Shown here in pieces: positions 11,620-24,540 of a stretch of DNA of 64,000 nucleotides. The DNA comes from Amphibalanus amphitrite (Eukaryota > Arthropoda > Thecostraca > Balanomorpha > Balanidae): contig NW_024881504.1 of the NCBI RefSeq assembly GCF_019059575.1, forward strand, positions 1,054,001 through 1,118,000, in the 5' to 3' direction. Each line of letters starts with the position of its first letter. The first letter of the stretch is position 1. The translations under genes were made by a program, and so were the position numbers. A model generated the notes under the pieces. The model was not told the DNA's origin and searched no databases. It saw only the letters and a program-made list of their open reading frames with translations.

Positions 11620-12509
11620 TTAATATAATAAAATTCAAAATTTATATTTTTACATTTGTTTCCCAAAAAGTTTTTGTATTTTCGAAAAAACCGGAATATA
11701 TGTGATAGAACGCATTATTATGACTAACTCTAGCAAGTTTAAGCTAAACATCTTCAAAAATTGCCAAGTTATACGCATTATTGCAAAAAAACTCACAATT
11801 ATTAATTTTTCAAATCAATTTTTCAGCACGTATTTGACATCGTACGCCAATATAAATAGCACCATCGTGTTCCTGAGCTTAACCCTCGCCCGTATTGGTG
11901 TTTTTCCAGCCGCGAACGTATAAGGGGGGGGGGGGGGGGGTCCGTTGGACCCCCCCTTGCCGTTTCGCCCCTGATCGAGCTAGAGCTTCTCGGAAAAAAC
12001 GAGCGTGTTGCCCGTGACGAGAGGGAGCCGATGATACCCAGTTTTAGGGTCCTAGGTCATTGGTTGACCTTGCAGGTCAGGTCAATGACCCCAAAGGCGG
12101 GAAAATCGGGACCTGTTAGAACGTCGTAAAGTGTGGCTGCTATGTGATTTTCCGGGGTGCTTATCACGAATATCGTGTTAGTTTTGATCAGAGATGATGT
12201 CTTTAAGCATTTAGACCAGGTCGGGTAAGGTCAGGTCAGGTCAACCAGTAAGGGTATTCGTAGTAGGTGGCAACCGCCTCTGACAGCTTCGTAACATGTT
12301 ACGAAGGCACCAAAACTACTTCGTAAATGTTCATATCGTTGCTAAATTCGAATTCAGCTCCAAAACTGGCCTAGAAACATGTAAAACTCGAAAAAGTGAG
12401 CCGAGGTCATCAAAGGTCAATGACCTGACCTGACCTTAAGGTGACCTTGACACCCACCCTAATGCATGGGGGCAACATCATATCACATGTTTAAACGCTT
12501 GAAACCACG

Positions 12510-12789
<280 letters not shown>

Positions 12790-12852
12790 ATTGTATTAAC
12801 AGACTCGAAGTCCAATAACATGGTTGGCTCGTACATGAGCAAGGATCACACG

Positions 12853-13601
12853 TCACTGAGATGACAGCTGACGGTCCCACATCCTTTTGTAGGGGGAATA
12901 TGTATACAAATCACTACCGACAAATTGAGCAATTATACAGTTTTCCGACTTTTCGATGCGTGTAATGAAGCCATAGGCCGACTTCCTGAACATGATGTCA
13001 ATATTGTCAATGCCTTCGCAGGCGTACATCGCTGATGCACTGGAAAACTTATCATACCCAAAAAATAGTCTAACCGCGTTGTTAAGACAAACCTTGAACT
13101 TACGAAACACAGAGACATTGTAAGCTCGCTACAAATGCACACAATATACATTCGCACAGTACGATGAAAAAAGATACCTTTTCACAGAGCACGAACACAT
13201 TGCAAATTTTCGTAACAGAGAGTTTGTCCTACAGCATAGCAAACGATATTGCTGTCGAATTTCTACATTATCTGATGAGTCATCAGACATTTGAAAACCA
13301 AGGTACCTATATTGGCTAACATAGCTTAGTGTTGAAACACACAAAACAAACTTGGGCAAGATAATGTTTTTAAAACATTTTGGTCGCAACGCCATGCACA
13401 CAGTCTTTTTCGTATTGAAAATCACATCATGCTCTACCGAGAAACGTTCGCACGTGTCTAGCAGAGTTTGAAGTCCATAGGGAGTGGGTGACATTAGCAC
13501 AACATCATCAGCATAGGCCAAGTGGTTCAGGCTTCCCAAATATCGGCATCCAACACCAGTTTTGTCGAGTTCATTGGATAACGAATCAATGTAAAGATTA
13601 A
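12853..13601 (-). pseudogene. LINE ORF2, RT fragment 4 and C-terminus
   Basis: Resumes at the TTAA with LYIDSLSNELDKTG and then HLAYADDVVLMSP (the YADD catalytic box) and the thumb and C-terminal region. An in-frame TAG at 13129-13131 interrupts it, after which the same frame continues to a normal end at 12853 (WDRQLSSQ). This is the only point defect I see in ORF2 besides the insertions. Confidence 0.83.
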
Positions 13602-14635
13602 CCCTCGCCGGACCTATTGGTTTTCTACATACGCGCCGGCCGAGGGGGGGGGGGGGCGGGTACGACCCCCCCCCTCGCCGTTTCGCCCCTGGTGGAGCTA
13701 GCGCGTCGCGGAAAAAAACGAGCGTGTGCGCCGTTACGAGACGCAGAGATTGGTACCCGATTTTAAGGTCCTAGGTCAACCCGTGACCTCTGAGGTCAGG
13801 TCAAGTGCCCCAGGGTACGGTTCAGTTTTTGGTGAATAACTTCGCAAAAAACGGCCGCAGAGCCGCGATGTTGGCAGCATCGTGTTCGCCTCGCTCAGGC
13901 GCGTCGAATGATATACTTTTTGTTCGGGTCAGGTCAACTTTGGGTTTTGACCTCAGGTCAAGGTCAGGTCAGCACCCTAAGGTCACGAAGTTGGTCGACA
14001 GGGGTCATGTCGCATATCATTCGATTCGGCAGGTCCTCCTGAGTCCATTGGTGGCTTTCCCGACTCGCTAGCTCAATTTGATCAAGAGTTATTGACGAAA
14101 AACTAATATGACCTTGATGACGTCATAAATGACGTCACACAAGGTCAACATTGCAAAAGTGACGCATCTAACTTTGCAAGGAGTGCATCAAATCACGATT
14201 TTGTGTGCTTGAGATAGTTGGAGATCGTTCCCGGCGCCAGAATAGCAGTTTGAATTTTTCCCCATTGACTTATAATGGTGAGGTCACGAAAATGACCTGA
14301 CCTCATATGACCTTTAGGAAAAATCCGAGATATACAAGTTGTGAGACTCATAATGGATACTAGATCCTGCAAGTTTCATTTCCCTGTGACATCTCCTCTG
14401 GCAGTGAGGGCGTTGCGAAGTTGCGACATCTGAAGACCGTGCAGAGGTTCACTTATGACGTCATAGGTCAGTGACCTGACCTGACCCAAAAATGCGGTTG
14501 GTGTCAAAAGATGCGGCTTGAATCAAAGGTCAGGTATGCCAAGTTTCAGCTCTCTATCGCCAGCGTGTTCGGAGCTATCGCGAAAAAACCCTATGGGGGG
14601 GCGGCACCCGCCCCCCCCCCCTCGGCCGGCGAGGG
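13602..14635 (-). mobile_element. TTAA family A element inside the LINE RT
   Basis: TTAA lies at 13598-13601 and 14636-14639; it is the reverse orientation of 1322-2354 and 1034 bp long. Dropping the element plus one TTAA restores an uninterrupted RT reading frame (…FLFNLYID…), which proves both the boundaries and the TTAA duplication. Confidence 0.93.
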
Positions 14636-14918
14636 TTAAACAGAAAAGGAGATAATATGCCTCCCTGCCTTACCCCATTTGTAACGGTGAATCCGTCTGT
14701 AACACAGCTCCCCCACTGAACATGGAACAACTGTGAACGATACCACGCAACTAGTAATTTAACGATAATTAAGTCCATACCCCTACTCAAAAGCTTATCA
14801 AAAAGCTTCCAATGGTTGACCCTATCAAAGGCTTTACTCGCATCTAGGTAGCAAAGAAACACTGGGCTGTTGTTACGAAGGTAATAGTCAGAAATTTCTT
14901 TCACTGCATAGATAGCCA
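14636..14918 (-). pseudogene. LINE ORF2, RT fragment 3
   Basis: Minus-strand frame AIYAVKEISDYYLRN, then FLCYLDASKAFDRVNHWKL (first catalytic Asp block) and GVRQGGILSPFLF. It starts at the Helitron 3' boundary (14918/14919) and ends at the TTAA of a family A insertion. The codon broken by the Helitron is completed across the gap to give an in-frame Met. Confidence 0.87.
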
Positions 14919-15955
14919 CTAGGGTTACCCGCGTGCTCCGCAACGCGAAGAAGGGTTATTTTTGACCCGTGGGTATTGGGTTGGTCTGTGTCGATTTGGT
15001 TGGTATTCATTTCGTTCGATTGCTTTTTGACGGCCAAACATTTTGAAATGAAACAAAAAAGATCCATCGCATCGAGGTGCCCGTGTCGTATTATCATGCG
15101 TTTTACTTTAGAATGATTCGAAAACTGGCGTGAAGTCTTTTAAGGGCCATCGATGAATTTCGCTAAAAATGACAATGTAATGGTTTGGAACATTTCCATT
15201 TTTAAGAATACTATTGCTCATCCTGCAAAAGTGAAGACTGAACCTTGGACAGAATTGAACGCTCTTTCCAACGGTGTCATTTTTAACTGCCAAAGATATC
15301 AGATTATGGAGCAAAACCATTTTGATGAACAAAGTGGCACAAAATTGATAAACACCATTTTCTCCCGTGATTCGTACCACCTTGATTTGGATCAATCAGC
15401 TTTTCACAATTTTTATATGATAGGCGGTACATTTCTCTTGCCAACAGGCGTTGTTCCAACTCGCTCCGTTTAACGGTTACCTAAAAATAAAATCAATTCC
15501 AAAATCCGTCCAAAACGTCAATTTTCCACATAAAAGTGCCCTCCCCGGTGCGCATGGCGCGTGTCATCCCCTGCACCGCAAACCATTCGATAGCCCGTTC
15601 AATTATCTACACGATGCTGTTTTTCCCGTGCCGGTTGGACCCCTGGTCACCAAGATATAGCACCGGGACCGGACCCGTGTCGGGCAAATTCGGCCATTTT
15701 CGCCCGATTTTGCAAGCCGATTTATACATGTAAAGTCTATGACGCGAATTTGCACTTTTTGAGCACGCGCCACGCGCTCACTAACGACCCGATCGAGCTG
15801 AGACCCCTCAAAGGCACGTCGCGCATCCTTGGTCTATAAGTTGTGCAAGTTTCACCGCGCTAGGTGCAACGGTCTGGCCTGTAGTCCACGCAAAGCACCA
15901 CCAAGTTGGGACCTCGGTAACGGACAGACGCACGCTCCTCAAATAGTAATATAGA
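14919..15955 (-). mobile_element. Helitron-like unit 3 (1037 bp)
   Basis: It starts TCTATATTACTATTTG, abutting unit 2, and ends with the CTAG terminus at the LINE. The interior differs from units 1 and 2. A diverged copy of its 3' two-fifths lies at 52353-52441 and 57329-57803. Confidence 0.72.
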
Positions 15956-17341
15956 CAAGCGGCTGCGCCACTTGCTTCGCGGCGTAGCCACAAAATGCGG
16001 CACCAGCCAATTTGCTTTCGAATGGTGTTTAATTTAAATTGATCTGTCGTCTGGAAGCAGAGATATGGACGGAAACGTGCAGAGGAAAATTTTGAACATA
16101 AAACTATTCTGAGGGCTTAGTTGGATGAAATTTGGATCATACGGGGTCCAGTCAGGTCAAAATGGTCATCCCTGGTCACACTGGGTCAGGCCAGGTCACC
16201 TTCGGTCAGGCCAGGTCGTATAGGTCACCACGTCACATTGGATCGGCCTGTACCACACTTCTACTACTTCTACCCATACAACTACTCCTACCACTACCCC
16301 TACCACTACCCCTACCACTACCCCTACCACTACCCCTACCACTACCCCTACCACTACCCCTACCACTACCACTGCCCCTACTACTACCACCCCTACCACT
16401 ACCCATACTACTACCCCTACCACTACCCATACTACTATCCCTACCCCTACCACTAACCCTACCACTACCCCTACTACTACCCCTACTACTACCCCTACCA
16501 CTACCCCTACTACTACCCCCTACCACTACCCCTACTGCTATCACTACCCCTACCGCTACTCCTACCACTACCACTACTACTACCACTACCACTACCACTA
16601 CCACTACCACTACCACTACACCTACCACTACCACTGGGTCATGTGAGGTCACAGACTATCAGATAAACTGATAAACTAAAAAAGGCGTTCTTAAAACTGC
16701 TCCTACACGTGTCACTCCATTATTCTTTATCGTATTTGGTGGAAATGGCGCCTTGAGACAAATGTGGCGCATTGCGACAAAAGTGGCGCATTTGTACTTG
16801 TCGTTTTGTCATGCATCCATCCACCGAATTGCACGTTTATCGGACCATATTTGACAAAGTTGTGCGATTTGCGGCAAAAATGGCACATCGTGACAAATGT
16901 GGCGCACTACGGCAAACGCGGTGCATTTGTGTAAGCGCATTGAAAACTGTCTTTATTCACCGAAATCAACACCTTCATTCGCCTCTGTTTACCAAAATAA
17001 ATAACTTGGCCAATCTGCAAATGAGAGGCACCCGCCGCCGATCGTCATGCATTTTATTGTCAAAGGCGATTGAACCCGGCTGCCGATGCCTTGAAGCAAG
17101 CTTGAGAGCCGAGCAAAATTTGGAGAAAAAGCACCTTTTTCCAGCGCGTGCCACGTGCGAACCATCCACCCCCCGGGACTCGAAACACGACACTGCACGT
17201 GCGCGTGACGTCATCAACACCCTGCGAAAATTTCAGCCCCCTCGACCGCACCGTTTGACCTGTGCACGGCGTCAAAGCACCCCTCTGCACGGTGCAAACA
17301 CACACACAGACAGAGTTTCATTTCACAAATAGTATAGTAGA
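15956..17341 (-). mobile_element. Helitron-like unit 2 (1386 bp)
   Basis: It starts TCTACTATACTATTTG exactly where unit 1 ends. It is collinear with unit 1 outside the foldback insertion: the same CACGTGC-rich 5' part, the same 'GTGGCGCA-TTGCGACA' phrases, the same ACTACC-type minisatellite and the same terminal hairpin with GCTTG. Confidence 0.75.
16255..16634. repeat. (CCTACCACTACC)n minisatellite
   Basis: Roughly 380 bp of CCACTACC/CCCCTACTACT variants. The same type recurs at 17643-17741, 21051-21172 and 21293-21347 inside sister Helitron units. Open frames across it are low-complexity artefacts. Confidence 0.88.
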
Positions 17342-17884
17342 CAAGCGGCTGCGCCACTTGCTTCGCGGCGTAGCCAGAAAATGCGGCAGCAGCCAATTTG
17401 CTTTCGAATGGTATTTGAGTTAAATTGATGTGTCGTCTGGAAGCAGAGATATGGACGGAAACGTGCAGAGGAAAAATTTGAACATAATAAGTATTCTGAG
17501 GGCTTAGTTGGATGAACTTTGGGTCATACAGGGTCAAGTCAGGTCAAGTTTGTCATCCCTGGTTACACTGGCTCTGGCCAGGTCACCTTCGGTCAGGCCA
17601 GGTCGTATAGGTCACCAAGTCACATTGGATCGGCCTGGGCCACACTTCTACTAATTCTACCCATACCACTACCTACCACTACCCCTACCACTACCCCTAC
17701 CCCTACCCCTACCCCTACAACTACCCCTACCCCTACCCCTAGGTACTCTCTTAGCAGACGTCACCCCAATTGCCAGATCTAGAGACTTTTTGAAAAGTCT
17801 CTAAATGGGCAGGAAAATCATCCCAGGGGTCAATTAGGGGGCGGGGAACACAAATTTGACACTTATTTTGGCCTAACTCCCCTC

Positions 17885-20515
17885 CTTCATCCCTTAATCC
17901 TCCCTTAAAGGACGGGGCGCGTCAAAAGTGCCTTAAGGATTCGTCTAATCGCCAAAATAAGGGTCGCAATCGATTCCTCGCGTCAATATGTGGCCGCAGC
18001 CTCACGTTCCAGATGTGTGCAGCGTATCCCTTATCCCTTAATCGTCCCTTAAAGGACGGGGCGCGTCAAAAGTGCCTCAAGGCGTCGTCTGATCGCCAAA
18101 ATAAGGGTCGCAATCGATTCCTCGGGTCCATATCTAGCCGCAGCCTCACGTTCAAGATGTGTGCAGCGAATCCCTTATCCCTTAATCGTCCCTTAAAGCA
18201 CGGGGCGCGTTAAAAGTGCCTGAAGGGTTCGTCTGATCGCCAAAATAAGGATAGCAATCGATTCCTCAGGTCAATATCTAGCCGTGGCCTCACGTTCCCA
18301 GATGTGTGCAGACTGCAGCGTATCCCTTATTCCTTAATCGTCCCTTAAAGGACGGGGCACGTCAAAAGTGCCTCAAGGGCTCGTCTGATCGCCAAAATAA
18401 GGGTCGCAATCGATTCCTCGGGTCGATATCTAGCCGCAGCGTTGGGTTACAGGTGTGTGGCACCGGTCCCTTACCCCTTAAATGCCCCTTAAAGGGAGGG
18501 GCGCGTCAAAAGTGCCTCAAAGCTTCGTCTGATCGCCAAAGTAATGGTCGCGATCGATTCCTCGGGTCGATATCTAGCCGCAGCGTTGTGTTCCAGATGT
18601 GTGGCACCGGTCCCTTACCCCTTAAATGCCCCTTAAAGGAAGGGACGCGTCAAAAGTGCCTCAAGGGTTCGTCTGATCGCCAAAATAAGGGTCGCAATCG
18701 ATTCCTCAGGTCAATATCTAGCCACAGCCTCACGTTCCAGATGTGTGCAGCGTATCCCTTATCCCTTAATCGTCCCTTAACCCGCGCACCGACGGGGGTC
18801 TGCGCCAACTTAGTACCGACGGGGGGGGGGGGGCGGATGACCGCCCCCCCCCCTGCAAGATAGCGACAAGCGGTAAACGGCATCGGATACGCACGGTCAA
18901 GATCTACAATTTTTACTAAGGTCATTTTCAGGTCAGGTCAAAGATGACGTCACAGGGGTCGAAAAAGTCAAAATGGCGGCGCTAAATATAGAGAGTTTTT
19001 CTCGAATAACTTTCGAATTAGTCAAGATAGAAACAAACTAAGGGCATCATCGTGATCCTCTCGTCAATCCGCATCGAATGATATATATGTTGACCTCGAA
19101 AGGTCAAGGTCAAAGGTTGACCTCAGGTCACGTGACCTCGAGGTCATCATGTATATCATTCGATGCGTCTTGACGAGCTGAACACAATGAGACCATCCAC
19201 GCGTCTGTATCTTGATCCTGTACGGAGTTATTGGCCAAAAACCTTTGGTGACCTTTGATGACGTCACATGACCTCACAGCTGCCCAACAGCAAAACAGAC
19301 CTCAAGGTAGTGAAGGTTGATCTATATGAAGTCATGTATGGTATATGGGGCCATTCCGACCCGTTTTAGTGGTAAAAACAGGGAGTTGATTTTTCCCCCT
19401 TTGACTTATTTATAATGGGGAGGTCGCGAAATTGACCTGACCTTAGGTCACCGATATCAAAATTCCGAGATATACAAATTGTAGCTACTAATGACCTAAT
19501 AACATCCTGCGACTTTCAAAGGCCTCCGACATCTACTGTAGCTCTGGCACGGTGACAAAGTTGCAAAAAAGTGACTTGAGGTTGGGTCATTCAAAGTGAC
19601 CTGGTGACCTGACCTTGAAAGGTAGGAGGTTTAAACTTGCACACCATGTGTAAAATTGATAAGGGAATAGTCATACCAAATTTCGCGGCGCTACGCGCCG
19701 CGGTTTTCCCGCTATTGGCGAAAAACCTCAGGGGGGGCGGATATCCGCCCCCCCCGTCGGTGCGCGGGTTAAAGGACGGGGCGCGTTAAAAGTGCCTGAA
19801 GGGTTCGTCTGATCGCCAAAATAAGGATAGCAATCGATTCCTCAGATCAATATCTAGGCTTGGCTTCACGTTCGAGATGTGTGCAGACTGCAGCGTAACC
19901 CTTATTCCTTAATCGCCCCTAAAGGACGGGGCGCGTCAAAAGTGCCTCAAGGCGTCGTCTGATCGCCAAAATAATGGTCGTAATCGATTCCTCGGGTTGA
20001 TATCTAGCCGCAGTTTTGGGTTTCAGATGTGTGGCACCGGTCCCTTACCCCTTAATCGCCCCTAAAAGGAAGGGGCGCGTCAAAAGTGCCTCAAGTCTTC
20101 GTCTGATCGCCAAAATAATGGTCGCAATCGATTCCTCGGGTCAATATCTAACCGCAGCCTCGGGATACAGGTGTGTGGCACCGGTCCCTGGCCCCTTAAT
20201 CGCCCTTTATAGGAAGGGGCGCGTCAAAAGTGCCTCAAGGTGTCGTCTGATCGCCAAAATAATGGTCGCAATCGATTCCTCGGGTCGATATCTAGCCGCA
20301 GCCTTGGGATCCAGGTGTGTGGCACCGGTCCCTGGCCCCTTAATCGCCCCTTAAAGGAAGGGGCGCGTCAAAAGTGCCTCAAGGTGTCGTCAGATCGCCA
20401 AAATAATGGTCGCAATCGATTCCTCGGGTCGATAGCTAGCCGCAGTTTTGGGTTCCAGTCCAGATGTTTGGCACCAGTCCCTTACCCCTTAAATGCCCCT
20501 TAAATCGCGCCCCGT
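17885..20515. repeat. ~145-bp tandem repeat array
   Basis: Unit landmarks, in order, are CCCTTAATCGTCCCTTAAAGG, GGGGCGCGTCAAAAGTGCC, TCGTCTGATCGCC, GCAATCGATTCCTCGGGTC, ATATCTAGCCGCAGC and CAGATGTGTG. Two unit subtypes alternate (GTGCAGCGTATCCC versus GTGGCACCGGTCCC). Starts at about 17905, 18050, 18194, 18346, 18489 and 18632 give the period. The array flips orientation near 20515. Confidence 0.85.
18781..19768. mobile_element. TTAA family B element (988 bp) in the satellite
   Basis: TTAA lies at 18777-18780 and 19769-19772. The tips are CCCGCGCACCGACGGGGG and its near-complement. Removing it rebuilds the normal satellite phrase CCCTTAAAGGACGGGG. The body has AGGTCA words, a GCGGCGCTACGCGCCGC hairpin near the right end and G/C-run hairpins at both tips. 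The sister copy is 49310-50314. Confidence 0.9.
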
Positions 20516-23114
20516 AGGGAGGGGGGCGATCAGACGAACCCTTCAGGCACTTTTAACGCGCCCCGTCCTTTAAGGGACGATTAAAGAATAAGGGATACGC
20601 TGCAGTCTGCACACATCTCGAACGTGAGGCCACGGCTAGATATTGACCTGAGGAATCGATTGCTATCCTTATTTTGGCGATCAGACGAACCCTTCAGGCA
20701 CTTTTAACGCGCCCCGTCCTTTAAGGGACCATTAAGGTATAAGGGATACGCAGCACACATCTGGAACGTGAGGCTGCGGCTAGATATCGACCAGGGAATC
20801 GATTGCGATCCTTATTTTGGCGATCAGGAGAATCTTTGAGGCACTTTTGACGCGCCCCGTCCTTAAAGGGAGGATTAAGGGATGAAGGAGGGGAGTTAGA
20901 CCAAAACAAGTGTCAAATTCGTGTTCTCCGCCCCCTAATTGACCCCTGGGGTGATTTTCCTGTCCATTTAGAGACTTTTCAAAAAGTCTCTAGATTTTTC
21001 AACTGGCCATTAGATCTGGCAATTGGGGTGACGTCTGCTAAGAGAGTACCCCCCTACCCCTACCCCTACCCCTACCACTACCCCTACTACTACCCCTATT
21101 ACTACCCCTACTACTACCCCTACCACTACCCCTACCACTACCCCTAACACTACCCCTACCACTATCACTGGGTCATATGAGGTCACAGACTATCAGATAA
21201 ACTGATGAACTAAAAAAAGAGTTCCTAACCCTGCTCCTATTCGTGTAATTCCATTATTATTAATCGTATTTGATGGAAATAATCGTATTTGATACCCCTA
21301 CCAATACTACTACCACTACCACTACACCTATAACTACCACTACCACTGGGTCATGTGAGGTCACAGACTATCAGATTAACTGATTAACTAAAAAAGAGTT
21401 CCTAACCCTTCTCCTACTCGTGTCATTCCATTATTCTTAATCGTGTTTGGTTAAAATGGCGCCTAGTGACAAACGTTGCGCATTGCGACAAAAGTGGTGC
21501 ATTTATTCCTGTCGTTTTGCCATGCATCCTTCCACCGAATTGCACCTTTATCGGACCATCCCCGCGTTCGATGTCTCTCGGACGACGAAGATTCTACGCC
21601 GTCCGGCCAATCACGTTCCATAACCGCAGCCGAGCCCCCGCTGACCTTGGACGGGATTGGCCGGACGACGTAGAATCTTCGTCGTCCGAGATTGGTCCGA
21701 GAGACATCGAACGCGGGGCATATTTGACAAAATTGTGCGATTTGCGGCAAAAATAGCGCATGTGGACAAATGTGGCGCACTGCGGCAAACGCGGTGCATT
21801 CGGTTAAGCGCATTGAAAACTGTCTTTATTTATCGAAAATCAACACCTTTTTTCGCCTCTGTTTATCAAAATAAATAAACTGTCAATCCGCAAATGAGAG
21901 GCACCCGCCGCCGCTTGCCATGCATTTTAGTTGCAAAGTTCATCAAACCCGGCTGCCGATGCCTTGAAGACCGAGCAAATTTGTGAAGAAATACGTACTT
22001 TTCCAGCGCGTGCCACGTGCGAACCATCCACCCCCCGAGACTCGAACCCCGACACTGCACGTGCGCGTGACGTCATCAACACCCTGCGAAAGTTTCAGCC
22101 CAATCGACCGCACCGTTTGACCTGTGCACGGCGTCAAAGCACACCTCTGCACGGTGCAAACAGACAGACAGACAGACAGAGTTTCATTCAACAAATAGTA
22201 TAGTAGATAGAGGTCTGCACCGGCCGGCTGCAGCCGCGGCTGGCTGCAGCCCCACGGCTGTGGGCCGGGGCGGCTGCAAATATCTCCAAGAACACGGCTA
22301 CGGCTGTGGCCACGGCTGTGAGATTTCAAGCTCAATCTTAAGTACTCAAATATGAAATTTTAAATCCTTAATCTTACATTCTGATAAGCAGTCTAGCCTG
22401 TAAAAATCATGCAAAGGATGCCCAGCAACATTGAAAGTGGTGAAGCCTTTGAAAACCTGTAATGGTTTTACCATTTGCTGTAGGGGAGTTTGCACTCTGG
22501 TACAGAATACTGATTATAGGTACCAATAGGGTTGGGACCTATCTGCATGCTCTGTATGTTTTGGTAAAATAAAAAAGCTCAGAATTTTTAATGATTTAAT
22601 TTAAAATCACTTTGTTAAAAAAATGCCTAGTTAGTTCAGAAATTAATTATTTGTGGCTGAAAACGACTTGCTTCTGATTGGTCGGGCTAATCATGACGTC
22701 ACATGTAGGTATATAACTGTCTGTATATTTGGCGCAGTTGAGACATACATTTTCTATGTATTAACCTATGGTAAATCGGAGTGATCGGTCGTGTTTTCAG
22801 TGTTTCCTTATTTTGCGCTGGTATTGCGTGGCTAAGAAATTTTATCAAGAATAACATATACTAAAATGTTCCTTTAATAGTGGAGTTTCAATATATGTGA
22901 GTTTTATTGGCAAGCGAAAACTGATTTCGCTGTTATTTCATCTGGAAATTACTCATTTTTTAGGTCAATATTCCAAATATTTTACGAGAACAAGTTGGCA
23001 CTTCTCTTGATTTTTGCACTCAAATCGCGTGCGATTCAACTGTATTGGAACTTGCAAAGAAGCTTGGTGATTAATTAACTGTGTTGTTATGGCACTGTTT
23101 GCAAAGCATGGATA

Positions 23115-23564
23115 ATGAAACTCTGCCAAAGACTTAGCTACATAGCAATGCCTCAAGTAATACGCAGGAGGGACAGAATTCAGAGTCCGATCGAGAAGAA
23201 TCGGTGCAAATGCTACGAAGACCAGGCAGCTCTGATACAAGCTAGTCGTCTCACTACTCTCACTCCATTAGACCAGCTGATTCCTGACAGCACCGACTCG
23301 GATGCAAAGATGGAGCTCATCTTCCAAGCCAGAAACCAGTTCTTTGATGGAAGATGTGATGCTGCCTCTGTCTCTGCTTTGTTGGCCACTTTGGACGGGG
23401 CGGAGCTCCGCTCCTTGCGTGAGCGGTTATTCGCCTGTCATCCAGAAATAGTTCCTTCGTTTGCTGGCCGTTCCCTGATTAGGTGCAATACGGGGAGCTG
23501 TAATCAGGGAAGTAACTTTCCATATGAAAGGGGTGCAGGTGCACCCCCGTCCCCCATCCTCTAG
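23115..23564 (+). CDS. Uncharacterised frame inside hAT-like element
   Basis: A 149-residue frame whose middle (DQLIPDSTDSDAKMELIF, then ALLATLDGAELRSLRERL) has normal-looking amphipathic composition. The last part reads into a CA/G-rich stretch and is probably not coding. It may be an exon captured by the element or a decayed transposase part. I do not recognise it. Confidence 0.25.
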   Translation: MKLCQRLSYIAMPQVIRRRDRIQSPIEKNRCKCYEDQAALIQASRLTTLTPLDQLIPDSTDSDAKMELIFQARNQFFDGRCDAASVSALLATLDGAELRSLRERLFACHPEIVPSFAGRSLIRCNTGSCNQGSNFPYERGAGAPPSPIL

Positions 23565-24055
23565 AAGTGCACCCCCATAGGCTAAGCGGCGCCCCACACG
23601 CCGCCCCACACGATTAGCTCTAGAGCAGATGGCGAGGGTGATTTCTCGGCTACATTCCATCTCGGCGTCGTGATGCTTGTGGGCTTGGAAAGCGTCCAGT
23701 CGTATGTTGGGTAGTGTAGGGGTAGGGTTGAGTTCAATAAGGTCCTTACATTTGAAAGGTTTGAACAACCCGCAATCAGCACAACATACCACAAGTTAAA
23801 TAAAAAACTACCAAACTCCGCCCAACTAATATTAATAAACATTACAGCCAAACTAATGGCCTAAATAAAAATATATCTCAAATCCTAACAGTTATCGCGG
23901 GTGACGGCGCCATGAGTTGCTATTATCCAAAACAGATGCAAATAAACATGTTTGTATGTCCTATGTATGTTTGTTTTAAAAACGTTGCAGCGGCGCTGGG
24001 AACTGCAGTCTTAGATCTGGGTATGTTTGGCATCTGCAACTCTTCATATACACAT

Positions 24056-24540
24056 TAACCCTATTTCTGACGGGGAGACCTTTCAGGATTTTCTTGTACA
24101 ATTGCCAAACGCCGCGAGACATTCAGCTCATATTTGGTGACTTTTCCTAAATGCTCATTGCGCACATCTCAGCAAAAAAAAAAAAAAATGCCGGGTCAGG
24201 TCAGGTCAGGTAACCAGAGCGGGTTTGTTGACCCCACCTCAGAAAAGTTTGCAAACACGTCAGAGCTTGAGTTTTTCACGAAGTTATTTCCTCTCATCAA
24301 GTCTTCAAAACAGTACCTGCAGTATGTGTCGTTTGTATATATCAGAATTTTTTATCTGTGACCTGAGGTTAGGTCAGAGTCGTGACCTTTACATTGCAAG
24401 CCTATGGAAAAGTATTGAAATGCGACCTGCACCTCGAGTAAACGAGTCAAAACCACCCAATTCTTTAAGAATTATGACAAATTATCTTATCTGTAATGAT
24501 CCAGGTGCCATTTACTGACAGGGACACCGGAGAGGGTTAT
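24056..24540. mobile_element. Degraded AGGTCA-rich TTAA element
   Basis: It starts near ATTAACCCTATTTCTGACGG and ends near GGACACCGGAGAGGGTTAT, with a GGTCAGGTCAGGTCAGG run around 24194 and TGACCT words between. It looks like a shrunken and diverged member of the TTAA families inside the hAT-like element. Confidence 0.5.

Larger units (their letters stand above)
17742..21050. mobile_element. Foldback element carrying a ~145-bp satellite
   Basis: The ends are GGTACTCTCTTAGCAGACG and its reverse complement; 40 terminal bases are identical, then homology continues after a 24-bp indel. It lies inside the CCCCTA array, so the duplication cannot be measured. The interior is a tandem array of about 145 bp per unit (about 12 units in plus orientation from 17885, about 3 inverted from 20520 to 20890). 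Each unit has TTAAAGGACGGGGCGCG and a GATCGCCAAAATAA phrase. A family B element interrupts one unit at its TTAA. Confidence 0.8.
17342..22207 (-). mobile_element. Helitron-like unit 1 (minus its first 8 bases)
   Basis: The 5' terminus is TCTACTAT, split from the rest by the hAT-like element. The body has ACAGACAG repeats, a CACGTG/TGACGTCA zone, the (CCCCTA/CCACTA)n arrays and the foldback element. The 3' end is a hairpin (GGCTACGCC pairing with GGCGCAGCC, one mismatch) followed by GCTTG, a non-canonical CTTG end. Confidence 0.7.

Noticed and set aside
16121..16671. Open frames through the CCACTACC minisatellite
   Set aside because: Repeats with a period divisible by three stay open in all frames; no protein motif.
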